A stretch of 64,000 bases of DNA from Streptomyces qaidamensis (GCF_001611795.1 NZ_CP015098.1:2728001-2792000); one strand, 5' to 3'; counted from the stretch's first letter, positions 53,060 to 62,420 are shown. Made by a program: numbers and translations. Notes: generated by a model not told the origin, from the sequence alone.

Positions 53060-53960
53060 AGCGTTCCTCCATCACTCGCCGGATCAACTCCGCCGAATCC
53101 CTGAGGGAGAGCGCGGCGGCCTGCAGATGATCGTAACGGAGCGAGCAGTCCTTGACGGTGTCCGGATTCGCGGTGGGATGCCCGCTGCCATACCCCTCCG
53201 TATAGACGATGCTTGCATCGCTTGCGAAGCGGTAGATGTCGAACGAGCCCTGCATTCCCGCGTGCGCCCCAGCCGAGAACGGCAAGATTTGGACGTTGAC
53301 CCGGGGGTTACCGACGAAGGACAACAAGTGCGCCAGTTGGCCCCGCATGGTTCGCCGTCCACCGATCTGCTGGTACAGAGCGGTCTCGCTGAGGATCACC
53401 CAGAAAACGGGTGGCTTCTCCTTCTCGAAGATGCGCTGTCGAGCCAGCCGCACGGCGGTGCGGTCGTCGAGGTTGCTCGTGTCCAGCACCCCGAGGACGG
53501 CACGTGCGTACGCGTCGGTCTGAAGGAGGCCCTGCACCATGAGCGCCTCGAAGGAGCAGATCTCCACCGCACGCGATTGGAGTTCCGCCACCTGTTGGAA
53601 CCACGCCGGAAGCCGACTCCGCAACACCAACTCGACGAGCCGGGAGAACATACCGTCCGTTCCCAGCGCCGCATCCGCCCGTTCGCTGAACTCCGGCGTC
53701 GGAAGCTTCCTGGCCGTCTCGATCTGGCCGACGAGCGAGCCCGTGTAGTTGAGGATCTCCCCGAGCTGCTTCTGTGTCAGCCCGGCGGCCTCCCGGTGTC
53801 TCCTCAGCTCGAAACCGTAGTAGTCGAGCGGCGACGCACCCGGGTCCAGGGCGTTGATGTGGGTCACGGCAGAAGCCCCTCTCACGCAACTCGGTCCACA
53901 GCGGAACCAGTTGTATCCGTTCCGTAGCCGAGGGTAGTCACCGCACGTCAGCCTCGTCTC

Positions 53961-54389
53961 GTGAACGAATACTTTCCCGCCCGGTACTCGATGCGTCTCA
54001 CCGTCGGTGAACACGCCCCCCGCCACATCCGCCGTATCGTCCGCTCCTTCCTCGAAGAGTGGCGCATGCCCGAGCTGCCGGATGCCGTGGAGCTGGGCGT
54101 GACGGAGCTGCTCGCCAACGTCGTACGGCACGTCCCGGACCGCCGCTGCGCGCTGCTGTTGCTGCGGCAGCGCACCGGCGTACGGGTGGAGGTCACGGAC
54201 GGCAGCGATGAACTGCCCTGCACACCGGATGAGTTGGACGCCGAGGCCGAGACCGGCCGGGGGCTGCTCCTGCTCGACGCGATGGCCGACAAGTGGGGCG
54301 TGTCGCTGTGGTCCGGGGGCGGGAAGACCGTGTGGTTCGAATGCGCAGCCGACTGCACCCGGAAGCGGCACGCCGCTTCGATGCCTTGA
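53961..54389 (+). CDS. Anti-sigma-factor-like HATPase protein
   Basis: A 142-residue GHKL ATPase-fold protein with N box VTELLANVVRHV, G1 VEVTDGSDELP and G2 GRGLLLLDAMADKWG, the SpoIIAB/RsbW layout. It starts GTG at 53961, 93 bases from the divergent XRE gene, and is the third member of the XRE/DUF397/HATPase set. It may regulate a sigma factor or act as a phosphatase partner. Confidence 0.88.
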   Translation: MNEYFPARYSMRLTVGEHAPRHIRRIVRSFLEEWRMPELPDAVELGVTELLANVVRHVPDRRCALLLLRQRTGVRVEVTDGSDELPCTPDELDAEAETGRGLLLLDAMADKWGVSLWSGGGKTVWFECAADCTRKRHAASMP

Positions 54390-54429
54390 TCGTCCTCCCT
54401 TCCGGCCGAACGGAATCGGAGCATCCGAT

Positions 54430-54669
54430 GTGAGCCCCGAAGCTGGCCGATTTCACCTGGCTGCCCTGGGAATCACGGTGACGCGCGAGGAACGGGAGGA
54501 GATGTTCGCAAGGTTCGGTGATCAGGACCTGCTCGACATCGATGAACTGGGAGCGTTCTGGGCGGACAACTTCACACACATCAGCGAGAAGTACGCGCTG
54601 GAGCGCATCGGCGAGGTGGACGACATGGTGAGCGCTTTCAGCGTTCGCACGGGAAACAGCGTCGGATAG
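54430..54669 (+). CDS. Small hypothetical protein (79 aa)
   Basis: An acidic, helical soluble protein: LGITVTREEREEMFARFGDQDLLDIDELGAFWADNF. The segment DQDLLDIDELGAF resembles an EF-hand-like calcium loop but lacks a full set of ligands. GTG at 54430 follows CGGAGC. It lies 40 bases after the HATPase gene and may share its transcript. Function unknown. Confidence 0.6.
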   Translation: MSPEAGRFHLAALGITVTREEREEMFARFGDQDLLDIDELGAFWADNFTHISEKYALERIGEVDDMVSAFSVRTGNSVG

Positions 54670-54730
54670 CCGTGAATCCCGGCGGGCCCGTCCGACGACG
54701 GGCCCCCGGGGCCGAGAGGAAGGTGCCGGA

Positions 54731-55381
54731 ATGCTGGGAGTGGAGAACCCGCTGACCTATGCTCTGGGCGCGCTGCTGATCATTGTGCTGCCGGGACCGA
54801 GCTCCCTGTTCACGCTGTCGGTCGCCGCACGCCTGGGGGTCAAAGCCGGATATCGCGCCGCGGCAGGTGTGTTCCTGGGCGAGACCCTGCTCATGATGGC
54901 GACGGCGGCCGGACTCGCCTCGCTGCTTCGGACCAATGAGCTGCTGTTCGCCATCGTGAAATACGCCGGGGCCGGCTATCTGACCTGGATCGCCGTGGGC
55001 ATGATCCGGGCAGCATGGGCGATGTGGCGACGCCGCGACGAGAAGCGCGCAGGGGACGCGGCAGCCCCGGAGCCGTCGGGCGGGCGGCTGTTCCGGCGCT
55101 CGCTGGTGATCACCCTTCTCAACCCGAAGGCGATCCTGTTCTTCATCTCGTTCTTCGTGCAGTTCGTCGACCCCGGCTACGCCTACCCGGGATTGTCCTT
55201 CGCCCTGCTCGCACTCGTCTACCAGCTCATCAGCATTGCGTACGTGACCGCGCTGATCCTCGGCGGTACCTGTCTCGCCACGCAGTTCCGCCGCCGCCGC
55301 AAGCTCTCTGCGGGCCTGACGTCGGGGGCGGGAGCTCTGTTCCTCGGCTTCGCGGCGAAACTGGCCACGACAGGCAACTGA
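54731..55381 (+). CDS. LysE-family amino-acid exporter
   Basis: A 216-residue membrane protein with six hydrophobic segments. It has IVLPGPSSLFTLSVAARLGVKAGYRAAAGVFLGE, the family start, and the central loop followed by LLNPKAILFFISFFVQFV. LysE/RhtB proteins export basic or neutral amino acids. AGGAAGG precedes the ATG. Confidence 0.9.
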   Translation: MLGVENPLTYALGALLIIVLPGPSSLFTLSVAARLGVKAGYRAAAGVFLGETLLMMATAAGLASLLRTNELLFAIVKYAGAGYLTWIAVGMIRAAWAMWRRRDEKRAGDAAAPEPSGGRLFRRSLVITLLNPKAILFFISFFVQFVDPGYAYPGLSFALLALVYQLISIAYVTALILGGTCLATQFRRRRKLSAGLTSGAGALFLGFAAKLATTGN

Positions 55382-55399
55382 GAACCGCGAAGTACCGGA

Positions 55400-57451
55400 T
55401 CAACTCGGGGTGCGGTCTCTCCGCCGGTCCGTACTCCCGCTGCCGAAGCGGGCGGCCGCAGCCGCAGTGTGCGTCCGCGGGCCCTGGAGGAGGCAGGTGA
55501 GTCCGAACCCCGCCGCCACCACCACCGCTCCCCCGGCCGCGTCCAGCACCCAGTGGTTCGCCGTCGCGACGATCGAGACTCCGGTGAGCAGCGGATGCAG
55601 CAGGCCCAGCGCCTTCATCCACCACCGTGACGCCAGGACGGCGATCACGACCCCGCACCACAGCGACCAGCCGAAGTGCAGGGACGGCATGGCCGCGTAC
55701 TGGTTGGTGAGGGCGGTGAGCGTGCCGTAGTCGGGCTGGGAGAAGTCCTGCGTGCCGTGCACGGTGTCGATGAAGCCGAGCGTCGGCATCAGCCGGGGCG
55801 GGGCCAGCGGGTAGAGCCAGAAGCCGACCAGGGCGAGCAGGGTGGTGAAGCCCAGGGCGGAGCGGGCCCAGCGGTAGTCGCCGGGACGGCGCCAGTAGAG
55901 GACCGCGAGAACGGCCAGCGGCACCACGAAGTGGAACGACGTGTAGTACTGGTCGAGGAACTCCCGCAGCCAGCCGATCCCGACGACGGTGTGGTTGAGC
56001 CGTTGTTCGATGTCCAGCCGCAGGGTGCGCTCCAGGTCGTAGATCTGCATGCCGTGTTCCTCGGCCTCGGCGCGCCCGGCCGAGTTGCTGCCGCCCGTGG
56101 CGGCGAGCCGGACCTGGGAGTAGGCGGCGTAGGTGACCCGGAGGAGGAGCAGCTCCAGGAGGAGGTTGGGCCGGGTGAGGACGCGGCGCAGGGCCGGCAG
56201 CAGCGGCAGGTGCCGGAGGCGGGCGGGGGCGGGGGGCGCGTACGCGACCGGCAGCGGCGCCCGGTAGTACGGCGAGGTGCGGGGCAGGAACGGCACGGCG
56301 GTGGCGGCGGCGAGCGCGGCCAGCAGGACGACGTTGTCCCGCACGGGGTTCAGGGACGCCAGGTTCGGCAGGATCATCGTGGCCGGCAGGGTCATGACCA
56401 CGACGACGGCGACCGGCCACACGTACCGGTCGGAGGCGCGTCTGCCGACCCGGCCGACGACCGTGAGCAGCACCCACAGCAGCTGGTGCTGCCAGGCCGT
56501 GGGCGAGACGGCGATCGCGGCGCAGCCGGTGATGGCGACGGCGAGGAGGAGCTGGCCGTCGCGGAAGCAGCGCACGGCGCGGCGCAGGGCCAGGACGGCG
56601 ACGGCCGCGCCGAGCGTCAGGAAGAGCGCGACCTCCAGGGGGCCGGTCAGGCCGAGCCGGAGGAGGGCGCCGTGCAGGGACTGGTTGGCGAGGCCGTCGG
56701 CCGGGCCGCCGAGGCCGACGCCGGCCATGTGGTGGACCCAGTAGCGGTGGGAGTCGGCCGGCATCGCCGCCCAGGCGAGGCCGGTGCAGGCGGCGAAGGT
56801 GACGCCGGTGGCGAGCGCGGCGCGTCTGCGGCCGGTGCACCACAGCAGGGGCGTGAACAGCAGCAGGGTGGGCTGGAGCGCCGCGGCGACGCCGATGAGC
56901 AGGCCGCTGGTGCGCTGGCCGCGGGCGGTGAAGCAGCCGAGCAGGACGAGCAGGACCGGGATGATGCTGGTCTGGCCGAGCCAGAGGGTGTTGCGGACGG
57001 GCAGGGACAGCATCAGCAGGCTGACGGCGACCGGCGCGGCCAGCAGTGCCGTGCGGCGGCCGACCGGCGGGGGCAGGGCGCGGGCGGCGATCAGGCCCAG
57101 GGCGACGACGAGCAGCAGCGTGCCGAAGGTCCAGCCCCAGCCGAGGGCCTGTTCGGCCGAACGGGTGAGCGGCTTGAGGGCGAGTCCGCCGAACGGGGTG
57201 CCGGTGAAGCGGGTCGAGGCGTAGAGCGAGCCGTTCAGATGCAGGACGCCGTTCGGTCCGACCCAGGTCTCCAGGTCCGTCAGCCGCTCGCCGCGCGGGG
57301 TGGCGAGGACCACGGCCAGCTGCCGGGCGGCGAGGACGGCGGCGATCAGCCACAGCCCGAGGCGGGCGGCGCGCAGGCGTGGGTGGGCCCCACCGGTGGC
57401 CGTCGCTCCGAAGCCTTTCGCCGGTCGTCCGCCGTGATCCGCATTCGCCAC
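55400..57451 (-). CDS. GT87 mannosyltransferase-like / PAP2 phosphatase fusion
   Basis: A 683-residue membrane protein. Residues 1-410 form a polytopic GT87-like (DUF2029) glycosyltransferase (LTDLETWVGPNGVLHLNGSLY; PVRNTLWLGQTSIIPVLLVLLG; SPTAWQHQLLWVL). Residues about 440-660 are a PAP2/inositol-phosphotransferase-type domain (PLAPPRLMP; MPSLHFGWSLWCGVVI; ANHWVLDAAGGAVVV), with the catalytic His residues. Likely role: glycosylation and dephosphorylation of a polyprenyl or inositol lipid at the membrane. The annotated GTG at 57451 is the first start after an in-frame stop; see the overlapping short frame. Confidence 0.86.
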   Translation of the reverse strand: MANADHGGRPAKGFGATATGGAHPRLRAARLGLWLIAAVLAARQLAVVLATPRGERLTDLETWVGPNGVLHLNGSLYASTRFTGTPFGGLALKPLTRSAEQALGWGWTFGTLLLVVALGLIAARALPPPVGRRTALLAAPVAVSLLMLSLPVRNTLWLGQTSIIPVLLVLLGCFTARGQRTSGLLIGVAAALQPTLLLFTPLLWCTGRRRAALATGVTFAACTGLAWAAMPADSHRYWVHHMAGVGLGGPADGLANQSLHGALLRLGLTGPLEVALFLTLGAAVAVLALRRAVRCFRDGQLLLAVAITGCAAIAVSPTAWQHQLLWVLLTVVGRVGRRASDRYVWPVAVVVVMTLPATMILPNLASLNPVRDNVVLLAALAAATAVPFLPRTSPYYRAPLPVAYAPPAPARLRHLPLLPALRRVLTRPNLLLELLLLRVTYAAYSQVRLAATGGSNSAGRAEAEEHGMQIYDLERTLRLDIEQRLNHTVVGIGWLREFLDQYYTSFHFVVPLAVLAVLYWRRPGDYRWARSALGFTTLLALVGFWLYPLAPPRLMPTLGFIDTVHGTQDFSQPDYGTLTALTNQYAAMPSLHFGWSLWCGVVIAVLASRWWMKALGLLHPLLTGVSIVATANHWVLDAAGGAVVVAAGFGLTCLLQGPRTHTAAAAARFGSGSTDRRRDRTPS

Positions 57452-57486
57452 GCCTCGTCGGCCTCTCGCGCCAGTTCATCCCACAT
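57346..57486 (-). CDS. Short overlapping frame, possible lost N-terminus of the GT87 protein
   Basis: A 46-residue frame (MWDELAREADEAWRMRIT start) overlaps the first 35 codons of the GT87 gene in another frame. Its first 25 codons have coding-like composition, and AGGAGG lies upstream at 57505-57510. It may be the true N-terminus displaced by a frameshift, or a small leader peptide. It is not convincing as an independent gene. Confidence 0.25.
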   Translation of the reverse strand: MWDELAREADEAWRMRITADDRRKASERRPPVGPTHACAPPASGCG

Positions 57487-57805
57487 GTCCTGAATGCGGG
57501 AATTCCTCCTGCGAACCCTATGGGGAATGCGTGGTTCCGGTGAAGAAGACGCGGTCGGTCGCGACGTGCACGGGAAGTGCGAGCGGGCCTCGCGGACGCG
57601 ATATGGATCACACGAGGATCGGTTGTGAACCGCTTTCCGCAGGGCAGAAGCAGCAGCACAGCCACGTTTTACATGCAGTGTGCAACGAAAGGCGTACCGC
57701 CCGTAAGCGGAGCAAATCCGCCTATCGTCGCTTTTCCGGCCCGTACGACAGCGCCGCCGCGCGGGACCGCGTCCCTGTCCCCGTCGAAAGGTAGGCGAGC
57801 GAGTC
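57487..57805. other. Intergenic gap between GT87 and ProP-like genes
   Basis: The 319 bases contain the divergent promoters and AT-richer text around 57650-57740 (CGTTTTACATGCAGTGTGCAA). I see no RNA gene or protein gene in it. A short GAAAGGTAGG lies before the TTG start of the transporter. Confidence 0.5.
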
Positions 57806-59191
57806 TTGTCGACTGCCTCAGTCGTCGCCCCCGCGTCCCTCGTGAAGACCCGCAAGGCGAAGGCCCCCGACCCGACCGTCACCGACCCCGCGCTCGTCAA
57901 GCGCGCCGTGAAGGCGGCCGCGCTGGGCAACGCGATGGAGTGGTTCGACTTCGGCGTCTACAGCTACATCGCGGTCACGCTGGGCAAGGTCTTCTTCCCC
58001 TCCGGCAACCCCACCGCCCAGCTGCTGTCCACGTTCGGCGCCTTCGCCGCGGCCTTCCTGGTCCGCCCGCTCGGCGGCATGGTCTTCGGCCCGCTCGGCG
58101 ACCGCGTCGGCCGCCAGAAGGTGCTCGCCCTCACCATGATCATGATGGCCGCGGGCACCTTCGCGATCGGCCTGATCCCGTCGTACGCGACGATCGGCGT
58201 CGGCGCGCCGATCCTGCTGCTGGTGGCCCGCCTGGTGCAGGGCTTCTCCACCGGCGGCGAGTACGCGGGCGCCTCCACGTTCATCGCCGAGTACGCCCCC
58301 GACAAGCGGCGCGGCTTCCTCGGCAGCTGGCTGGAGTTCGGCACGCTCGCCGGCTACATCGCCGGCGCGGGCCTGGTCACGATCATGACCGCTCTGCTCT
58401 CCGCCGACGACCTGACCTCCTGGGGCTGGCGCATCCCGTTCCTGATCGCGGGCCCCATGGGCCTCATCGGCCTCTACCTGCGGCTGCGCCTGGAGGAGAC
58501 CCCGGCGTTCGCGGCCGAGGCGGAGAAGGCCGAGGACAACCGCCCGAAGACTCCGCTGCGCGAGATGGTCGCGGGCCAATGGCGCGCGCTGCTGCTCTGC
58601 GTCGGCCTGGTCCTGGTCTTCAACGTCACCGACTACATGCTGCTGTCGTACATGCCGAGCTACCTGACCGGTCAGCTCCACTACGACGAGACGCACGGTC
58701 TGCTGGTCGTCCTCGGCGTGATGGCCGTGATGATGATCGCCCAGCCGTTCATGGGCGCGCTGACCGACCGTGTCGGCCGCCGCCCGGTGATCGCCACCGG
58801 CTGCGCGGGTTTCCTGCTGCTGTCCGTCCCGGCTCTGCTGCTGATCCGCGAGGGCAGCCTGCTCGCGGTCGCGCTCGGCATGGGCGCCCTGGGCATGCTG
58901 CTGGTCTGCTTCACGGCGTCGATGCCCTCGGCACTCCCGGCGCTGTTCCCGACGAAGGTCCGCTACGGCTCCCTGTCGATCGGCTTCAACGTCTCGGTGT
59001 CCCTGTTCGGCGGCACGACCCCGCTGGTGGTCACGGCTCTGATCGGCGCCACCGGGAACATGATGATGCCCGCGTACTACATGATGGCCGCGGCCGTGAT
59101 CGGCGGTTTCGCCGTGTGGCGCATGGCGGAGTCGGCGGGGCGTCCGCTGCCCGGCTCGGCGCCCTCCGTGGCGGGTCGACACGCCGAGTGA
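57806..59191 (+). CDS. ProP-like MFS transporter (metabolite:H+ symporter family)
   Basis: A 461-residue, 12-TM protein. It has GNAMEWFDFGVYSYIAVTLGKVFFP, the family N-terminus, and RPLGGMVFGPLGDRVGRQK as motif A, plus RLVQGFSTGGEYAGASTF. ProP-like transporters take up proline/betaine, dicarboxylates or related solutes. TTG is the only sensible start near the conserved N-terminus. The gene ends before a large dyad. Confidence 0.9.
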   Translation: MSTASVVAPASLVKTRKAKAPDPTVTDPALVKRAVKAAALGNAMEWFDFGVYSYIAVTLGKVFFPSGNPTAQLLSTFGAFAAAFLVRPLGGMVFGPLGDRVGRQKVLALTMIMMAAGTFAIGLIPSYATIGVGAPILLLVARLVQGFSTGGEYAGASTFIAEYAPDKRRGFLGSWLEFGTLAGYIAGAGLVTIMTALLSADDLTSWGWRIPFLIAGPMGLIGLYLRLRLEETPAFAAEAEKAEDNRPKTPLREMVAGQWRALLLCVGLVLVFNVTDYMLLSYMPSYLTGQLHYDETHGLLVVLGVMAVMMIAQPFMGALTDRVGRRPVIATGCAGFLLLSVPALLLIREGSLLAVALGMGALGMLLVCFTASMPSALPALFPTKVRYGSLSIGFNVSVSLFGGTTPLVVTALIGATGNMMMPAYYMMAAAVIGGFAVWRMAESAGRPLPGSAPSVAGRHAE

Positions 59192-59225
59192 GATCCCGCT
59201 GACAGCGACCAGCGCACCAACTATC

Positions 59226-59268
59226 TTCGTCAGCGCCAGTAGTTAGGGATACTAACTATGCTGACGAA
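59226..59268. promoter_or_regulatory. Nested dyad before O-methyltransferase gene
   Basis: Outer arms TTCGTCAGC (59226-59234) and GCTGACGAA (59260-59268); inner arms AGTTAG (59241-59246) and CTAACT (59252-59257). The inner palindrome resembles MarR or PadR operators. The outer arm ends 12 bases before the start codon, so it could block the promoter and ribosome site, or form an RNA hairpin. Confidence 0.6.
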
Positions 59269-59280
59269 AGGTAGAGGTGC

Positions 59281-59952
59281 ATGAGCGAGTCGCACGTCTG
59301 GGACGAGGTCGACACCTACTTCACCACCCACCTCGCCCCGGATGACGAAGCCCTGGCGGCCGCCCTGCGCGACAGCGACGCCGCCGGGCTTCCGCACATC
59401 AACGTCGCGGGCAACCAGGGCAAGCTCCTCCAGCTCCTCGCCCAGATCCAGGGCGCCCGCCACATCCTGGAGATCGGCACGCTCGGCGGCTACAGCACCA
59501 TCTGGCTGGGCCGCGCCCTGCCCGCCGACGGGCGCCTGGTCTCCCTGGAGTACGACCCGCGGCACGCCGAGGTCGCCGTCCGCAACATCGCCCGCGCCGG
59601 CCTGGACAAGCTGGTCGAGGTGCGGGTCGGCCCGGCCCTGGAGTCGCTGCCCAAGCTGGCCGACGAGAACCCGCCCCCGTTCGACCTGGTCTTCATCGAC
59701 GCCGACAAGGCCAACAACCCGCACTACGTGGAGTGGGCGATCAGGCTCACCCGCACGGGCAGCCTGATCGTCCTCGACAACGTCGTACGGGGCGGCCGGG
59801 TCGTCGACGCGGACAGCACCGCCCCGGACGTGACGGGCACCCGTACCGCGATCGAACTGATCGCCGCCCACCCGAGGCTGAGCGGCACCGCGATCCAGAC
59901 GGTGGGCATGAAGGGCTACGACGGGTTCGCGCTGGCGCGCGTGCTGGCGTGA
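59281..59952 (+). CDS. O-methyltransferase (catechol/caffeoyl-CoA type)
   Basis: A 223-residue SAM methyltransferase. It has HILEIGTLGGYSTIWLGRALP, VSLEYDPRHAEVA and FDLVFIDADKANNPHYVEWA, the metal-dependent O-methyltransferase layout with Asp and Asn ligands, and a LIVLDNVVRGGRV strand. It methylates phenolic or catechol hydroxyls. It has its own promoter with a prominent dyad, so it is probably inducible. Confidence 0.9.
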   Translation: MSESHVWDEVDTYFTTHLAPDDEALAAALRDSDAAGLPHINVAGNQGKLLQLLAQIQGARHILEIGTLGGYSTIWLGRALPADGRLVSLEYDPRHAEVAVRNIARAGLDKLVEVRVGPALESLPKLADENPPPFDLVFIDADKANNPHYVEWAIRLTRTGSLIVLDNVVRGGRVVDADSTAPDVTGTRTAIELIAAHPRLSGTAIQTVGMKGYDGFALARVLA

Positions 59953-59964
59953 GGGCCAGGGGCC

Positions 59965-60357
59965 TCAGACCTCGTGGTAGAAGCCCACGTTGACGCTGCG
60001 CGGGGCGGTGCGGTCCTGGATGATGATCTCACCGCTGCCGCCCCTGGGCAGCGGGACGGTTCCGCCGTAGGCGAGGGGCTGGACGTACTCCCCCATCGTC
60101 AGCCGCACTTCGGAGGACGGGTCGGGCTGGGAGCCGCGCAGCCAGGTGACCTGCCAGGTCCCCTCCGGTCCGCACAGGAACTCCAGGTGGACGCGGGAGA
60201 CGAACAGCCAGTCGTCCGGCGTGCTCAGCCGGCACACGGACTTGTCGCGGCCCACCCGCAGCACCGCGCCCGGCTCGCTCGGCGCTTCGGCCATGAGCAT
60301 GCCGGCCGTGGCGCCCGCCTCCGCCTCCGCGACGGTGGCCATGGTGAGTTCGAGCAC
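59965..60357 (-). CDS. FHA-domain-like small protein
   Basis: A 130-residue protein with the phosphothreonine-binding forkhead-associated pattern: VLRVGRDKSVCRLSTPDDWLFVSRVHLEFL has the GR and SRxH residues of the binding site. It is a stand-alone FHA adaptor, so a Ser/Thr kinase partner elsewhere is likely. GTG at 60357 follows GAAGGAGC. Confidence 0.75.
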   Translation of the reverse strand: MLELTMATVAEAEAGATAGMLMAEAPSEPGAVLRVGRDKSVCRLSTPDDWLFVSRVHLEFLCGPEGTWQVTWLRGSQPDPSSEVRLTMGEYVQPLAYGGTVPLPRGGSGEIIIQDRTAPRSVNVGFYHEV

Positions 60358-60454
60358 GTGCGCTCCTTCTGATACGTCCCGGTGGGCCAGACAGGTTCTT
60401 GGCCCGCCGCATGATAAAACGCCCGGCCACGCGGTGTCCGGCACAATGGGCCTC

Positions 60455-60862
60455 ATGACCGAGCGAAAGCCACCGGGCGTCGACTTCGAGTCCTGGGTCG
60501 ACAAGCAGATCCGTGACGCGGAGACACGCGGGGAGTTCGACCGGCTGCCGGGCGCGGGCGAACCGCTCCCCCGCGAGATCGAGAGCACCTACGACGAACT
60601 GTGGTGGGTCAAGCGGAAGATGGCCCGCGAGGGCTTCTCCGTCCTGCCGCCGGCGCTGGCCCTGCGCAAGGAGGCGGAGGACGCGCTGGAGGCCGCGCTC
60701 GCAGCCCCCTCGGAGCGGATCGTCCGGAAGATCATCGACGAGGTCAACGCCAAGATCCGCGACATGATGTTCAAGCCGCCGCCCGGCCCCCCGCTGGGAA
60801 AGAAGCCGTACGACGTCGAGGACGTCGTACGGCAGTGGCGGGAGCGCCGGGCGGACCGGTGA
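60455..60862 (+). CDS. DUF1992 (DnaJ C28-like) conserved protein
   Basis: A 135-residue protein with ESWVDKQIRDAETRGEFDRLPGAGEPL and DELWWVKRKMAREGFSVLPPALALRKE, the DUF1992 signature, and DEVNAKIRDMMFKPPPGPP. Function unknown, widely conserved in bacteria. An ATG three codons upstream is also possible. Confidence 0.9.
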   Translation: MTERKPPGVDFESWVDKQIRDAETRGEFDRLPGAGEPLPREIESTYDELWWVKRKMAREGFSVLPPALALRKEAEDALEAALAAPSERIVRKIIDEVNAKIRDMMFKPPPGPPLGKKPYDVEDVVRQWRERRADR

Positions 60863-60881
60863 CCGGGGGATCTCCCCCGGC

Positions 60882-61559
60882 TCACACGTGCAGCAGCCGT
60901 TCGGCCAGCTCGCGGTAGTCCTTCAGGGCCAGCCGGAGCTGCTCGGTGTCGGCCGAGGACACGGACCTGCCCTCGCCGCCCTCGACGGACTGCCACGAGT
61001 GGCGCAGGGTGCGGCGGCGCTGTGTCACGGCCTCGGTGAAGCGGGCCGCGATCTCCTCCAGCACGTGGTCGGCCTCCTCGACGGCGGCCCGGGGCCCGTC
61101 GACGAACCCGGCGACGGCGTGCTGCAACTGCGAGCCGAGCTTGTCAGAGTCGTCGTGCGCGAGCAGATGGGCCCGGTTCTTGGCGGAGCCGACCTTGTCG
61201 GGGCCGGTGCCGTGGTCGCCGCGGGGTGCTTCGGTGCCGAGCCGGTCCGGGTCGGACCGGTCGGTGGCGTGCCGGTCGGTGCCGTGCCGGTCGGTGCCGA
61301 GCCGGTCGGTGGCGTCCGTACCGTGACGGTCCGTGCCGGGCAGACCGGTGCCGTGCGCCGCGGCGCGGTCCGCGTCGGTGCCGTGCGGGGCGCCGCGGTC
61401 GGTCTCGATGCCGCGCGTGGCGCCCGGGCCCGTTTCCGGACCTCGGGCCGTCTCGTGGCGGTCGGTGCCCGGTGCGGCCGGGCTGTGGCCGGTGCCCAGG
61501 GCGCTCTCGCCGCGGGCGTCCGGAGCCTGGTCGCCGGGCGGTCGGGTCATGTCGGTCAT
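60882..61559 (-). CDS. Hypothetical protein with GTDRH-type repeats
   Basis: A 225-residue protein. Residues about 30-125 are low-complexity with repeats such as GTDRHGTDR and DRLGTDRHGTDRHATDR, rich in Gly, Thr, Asp, Arg and His. The C-terminal 90 residues are helical (VDGPRAAVEEADHVLEEIAARFTEAVTQRRRTLRHSWQS) and resemble the core of the next protein upstream. Cotranscribed with it, 4 bases apart. Confidence 0.75.
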   Translation of the reverse strand: MTDMTRPPGDQAPDARGESALGTGHSPAAPGTDRHETARGPETGPGATRGIETDRGAPHGTDADRAAAHGTGLPGTDRHGTDATDRLGTDRHGTDRHATDRSDPDRLGTEAPRGDHGTGPDKVGSAKNRAHLLAHDDSDKLGSQLQHAVAGFVDGPRAAVEEADHVLEEIAARFTEAVTQRRRTLRHSWQSVEGGEGRSVSSADTEQLRLALKDYRELAERLLHV

Positions 61560-61563
61560 TGCC

Positions 61564-62259
61564 TCAACTCTCCTTCGCCTGACGTCGGTGCATCGCCCAC
61601 GGCATGTGCCCGCCGCGGGTCTGGCCCTTGCGGCCGCCGTTCAGGGCGGCGCGCTCGCGGCCGTTTTCGTGCCGTCCGCCGGTGTGGCCGCCGCCGTCGT
61701 GGCGGGCCGGCTTCACCAGCTCCTCGAACAGGGCGCGGGCCGCCACCATGGCCTCACGCATGTCCTCCGTGCCCTGGCCGCCGTCGCGGGCGTCCTCCGC
61801 GCGCAGATGCGCGGCGCGGTGCACGCGCCGGTAGCCGTCCACGTGGTGGGCGTGGTGCACGGACAGCGCGGACAGCTGTTCCTCGTACTGCCCGCCGTCC
61901 GGGAAGCCCCGGGCGCCGGCGAGCTCGGCGAGCAGCCGGTCCGCCTCGGCGACGGCATCGCGCGGCGAGTCGACGAACCGCTCCTGGGCGGCCGTCCAGC
62001 GCGCCTCGTACTGCTCGCGCTGCGCCGGCTCCAGCGGCCGCTCGCGCAGCTCGCCGTGGCGCTGCACGCGCTCGGTCAGTTCGCGCTCGGCCGCTTTGGC
62101 GTCACCGTCGTGCCGGGCGACGGCCCGGTCGTACTCGGGTCCGAAGCGCCGCTTCAGGCTCGGGCCCTGCCGAGGCCCGCGGGCGCGCAGGGTCATGACG
62201 GCCGCGATGATGACGACCGCCGCGATCACGATCAGAGCAATGATCAGGCCAGTGGACAT
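61564..62259 (-). CDS. Membrane-anchored hypothetical protein, paralogue of the next gene
   Basis: A 231-residue protein with one N-terminal membrane helix (LIIALIVIAAVVIIAAVMTL) and a charged helical cytoplasmic domain. It contains RWTAAQERFVDSPRDAVAEADRLLAELAGARG, which matches VDGPRAAVEEADHVLEEIAAR in the downstream protein, so the two share a domain. The gene is first in a two-gene operon. Function unknown. Confidence 0.78.
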   Translation of the reverse strand: MSTGLIIALIVIAAVVIIAAVMTLRARGPRQGPSLKRRFGPEYDRAVARHDGDAKAAERELTERVQRHGELRERPLEPAQREQYEARWTAAQERFVDSPRDAVAEADRLLAELAGARGFPDGGQYEEQLSALSVHHAHHVDGYRRVHRAAHLRAEDARDGGQGTEDMREAMVAARALFEELVKPARHDGGGHTGGRHENGRERAALNGGRKGQTRGGHMPWAMHRRQAKES

Positions 62260-62420
62260 GAATGCCTTCCGGGTTCTCGGCCCACCCGGCTCTCCTCGCG
62301 AGCCGGTTCGCCCGTCGGGTTGCCCCAAACCCCGTGTCCAAACGGCGCCCTGGCGCAACCCGGGCGCGAACGCATGGCCGGGACTATTCGGTTGCGTGGC
62401 CGGTGGGGCGCCTGCGCACC

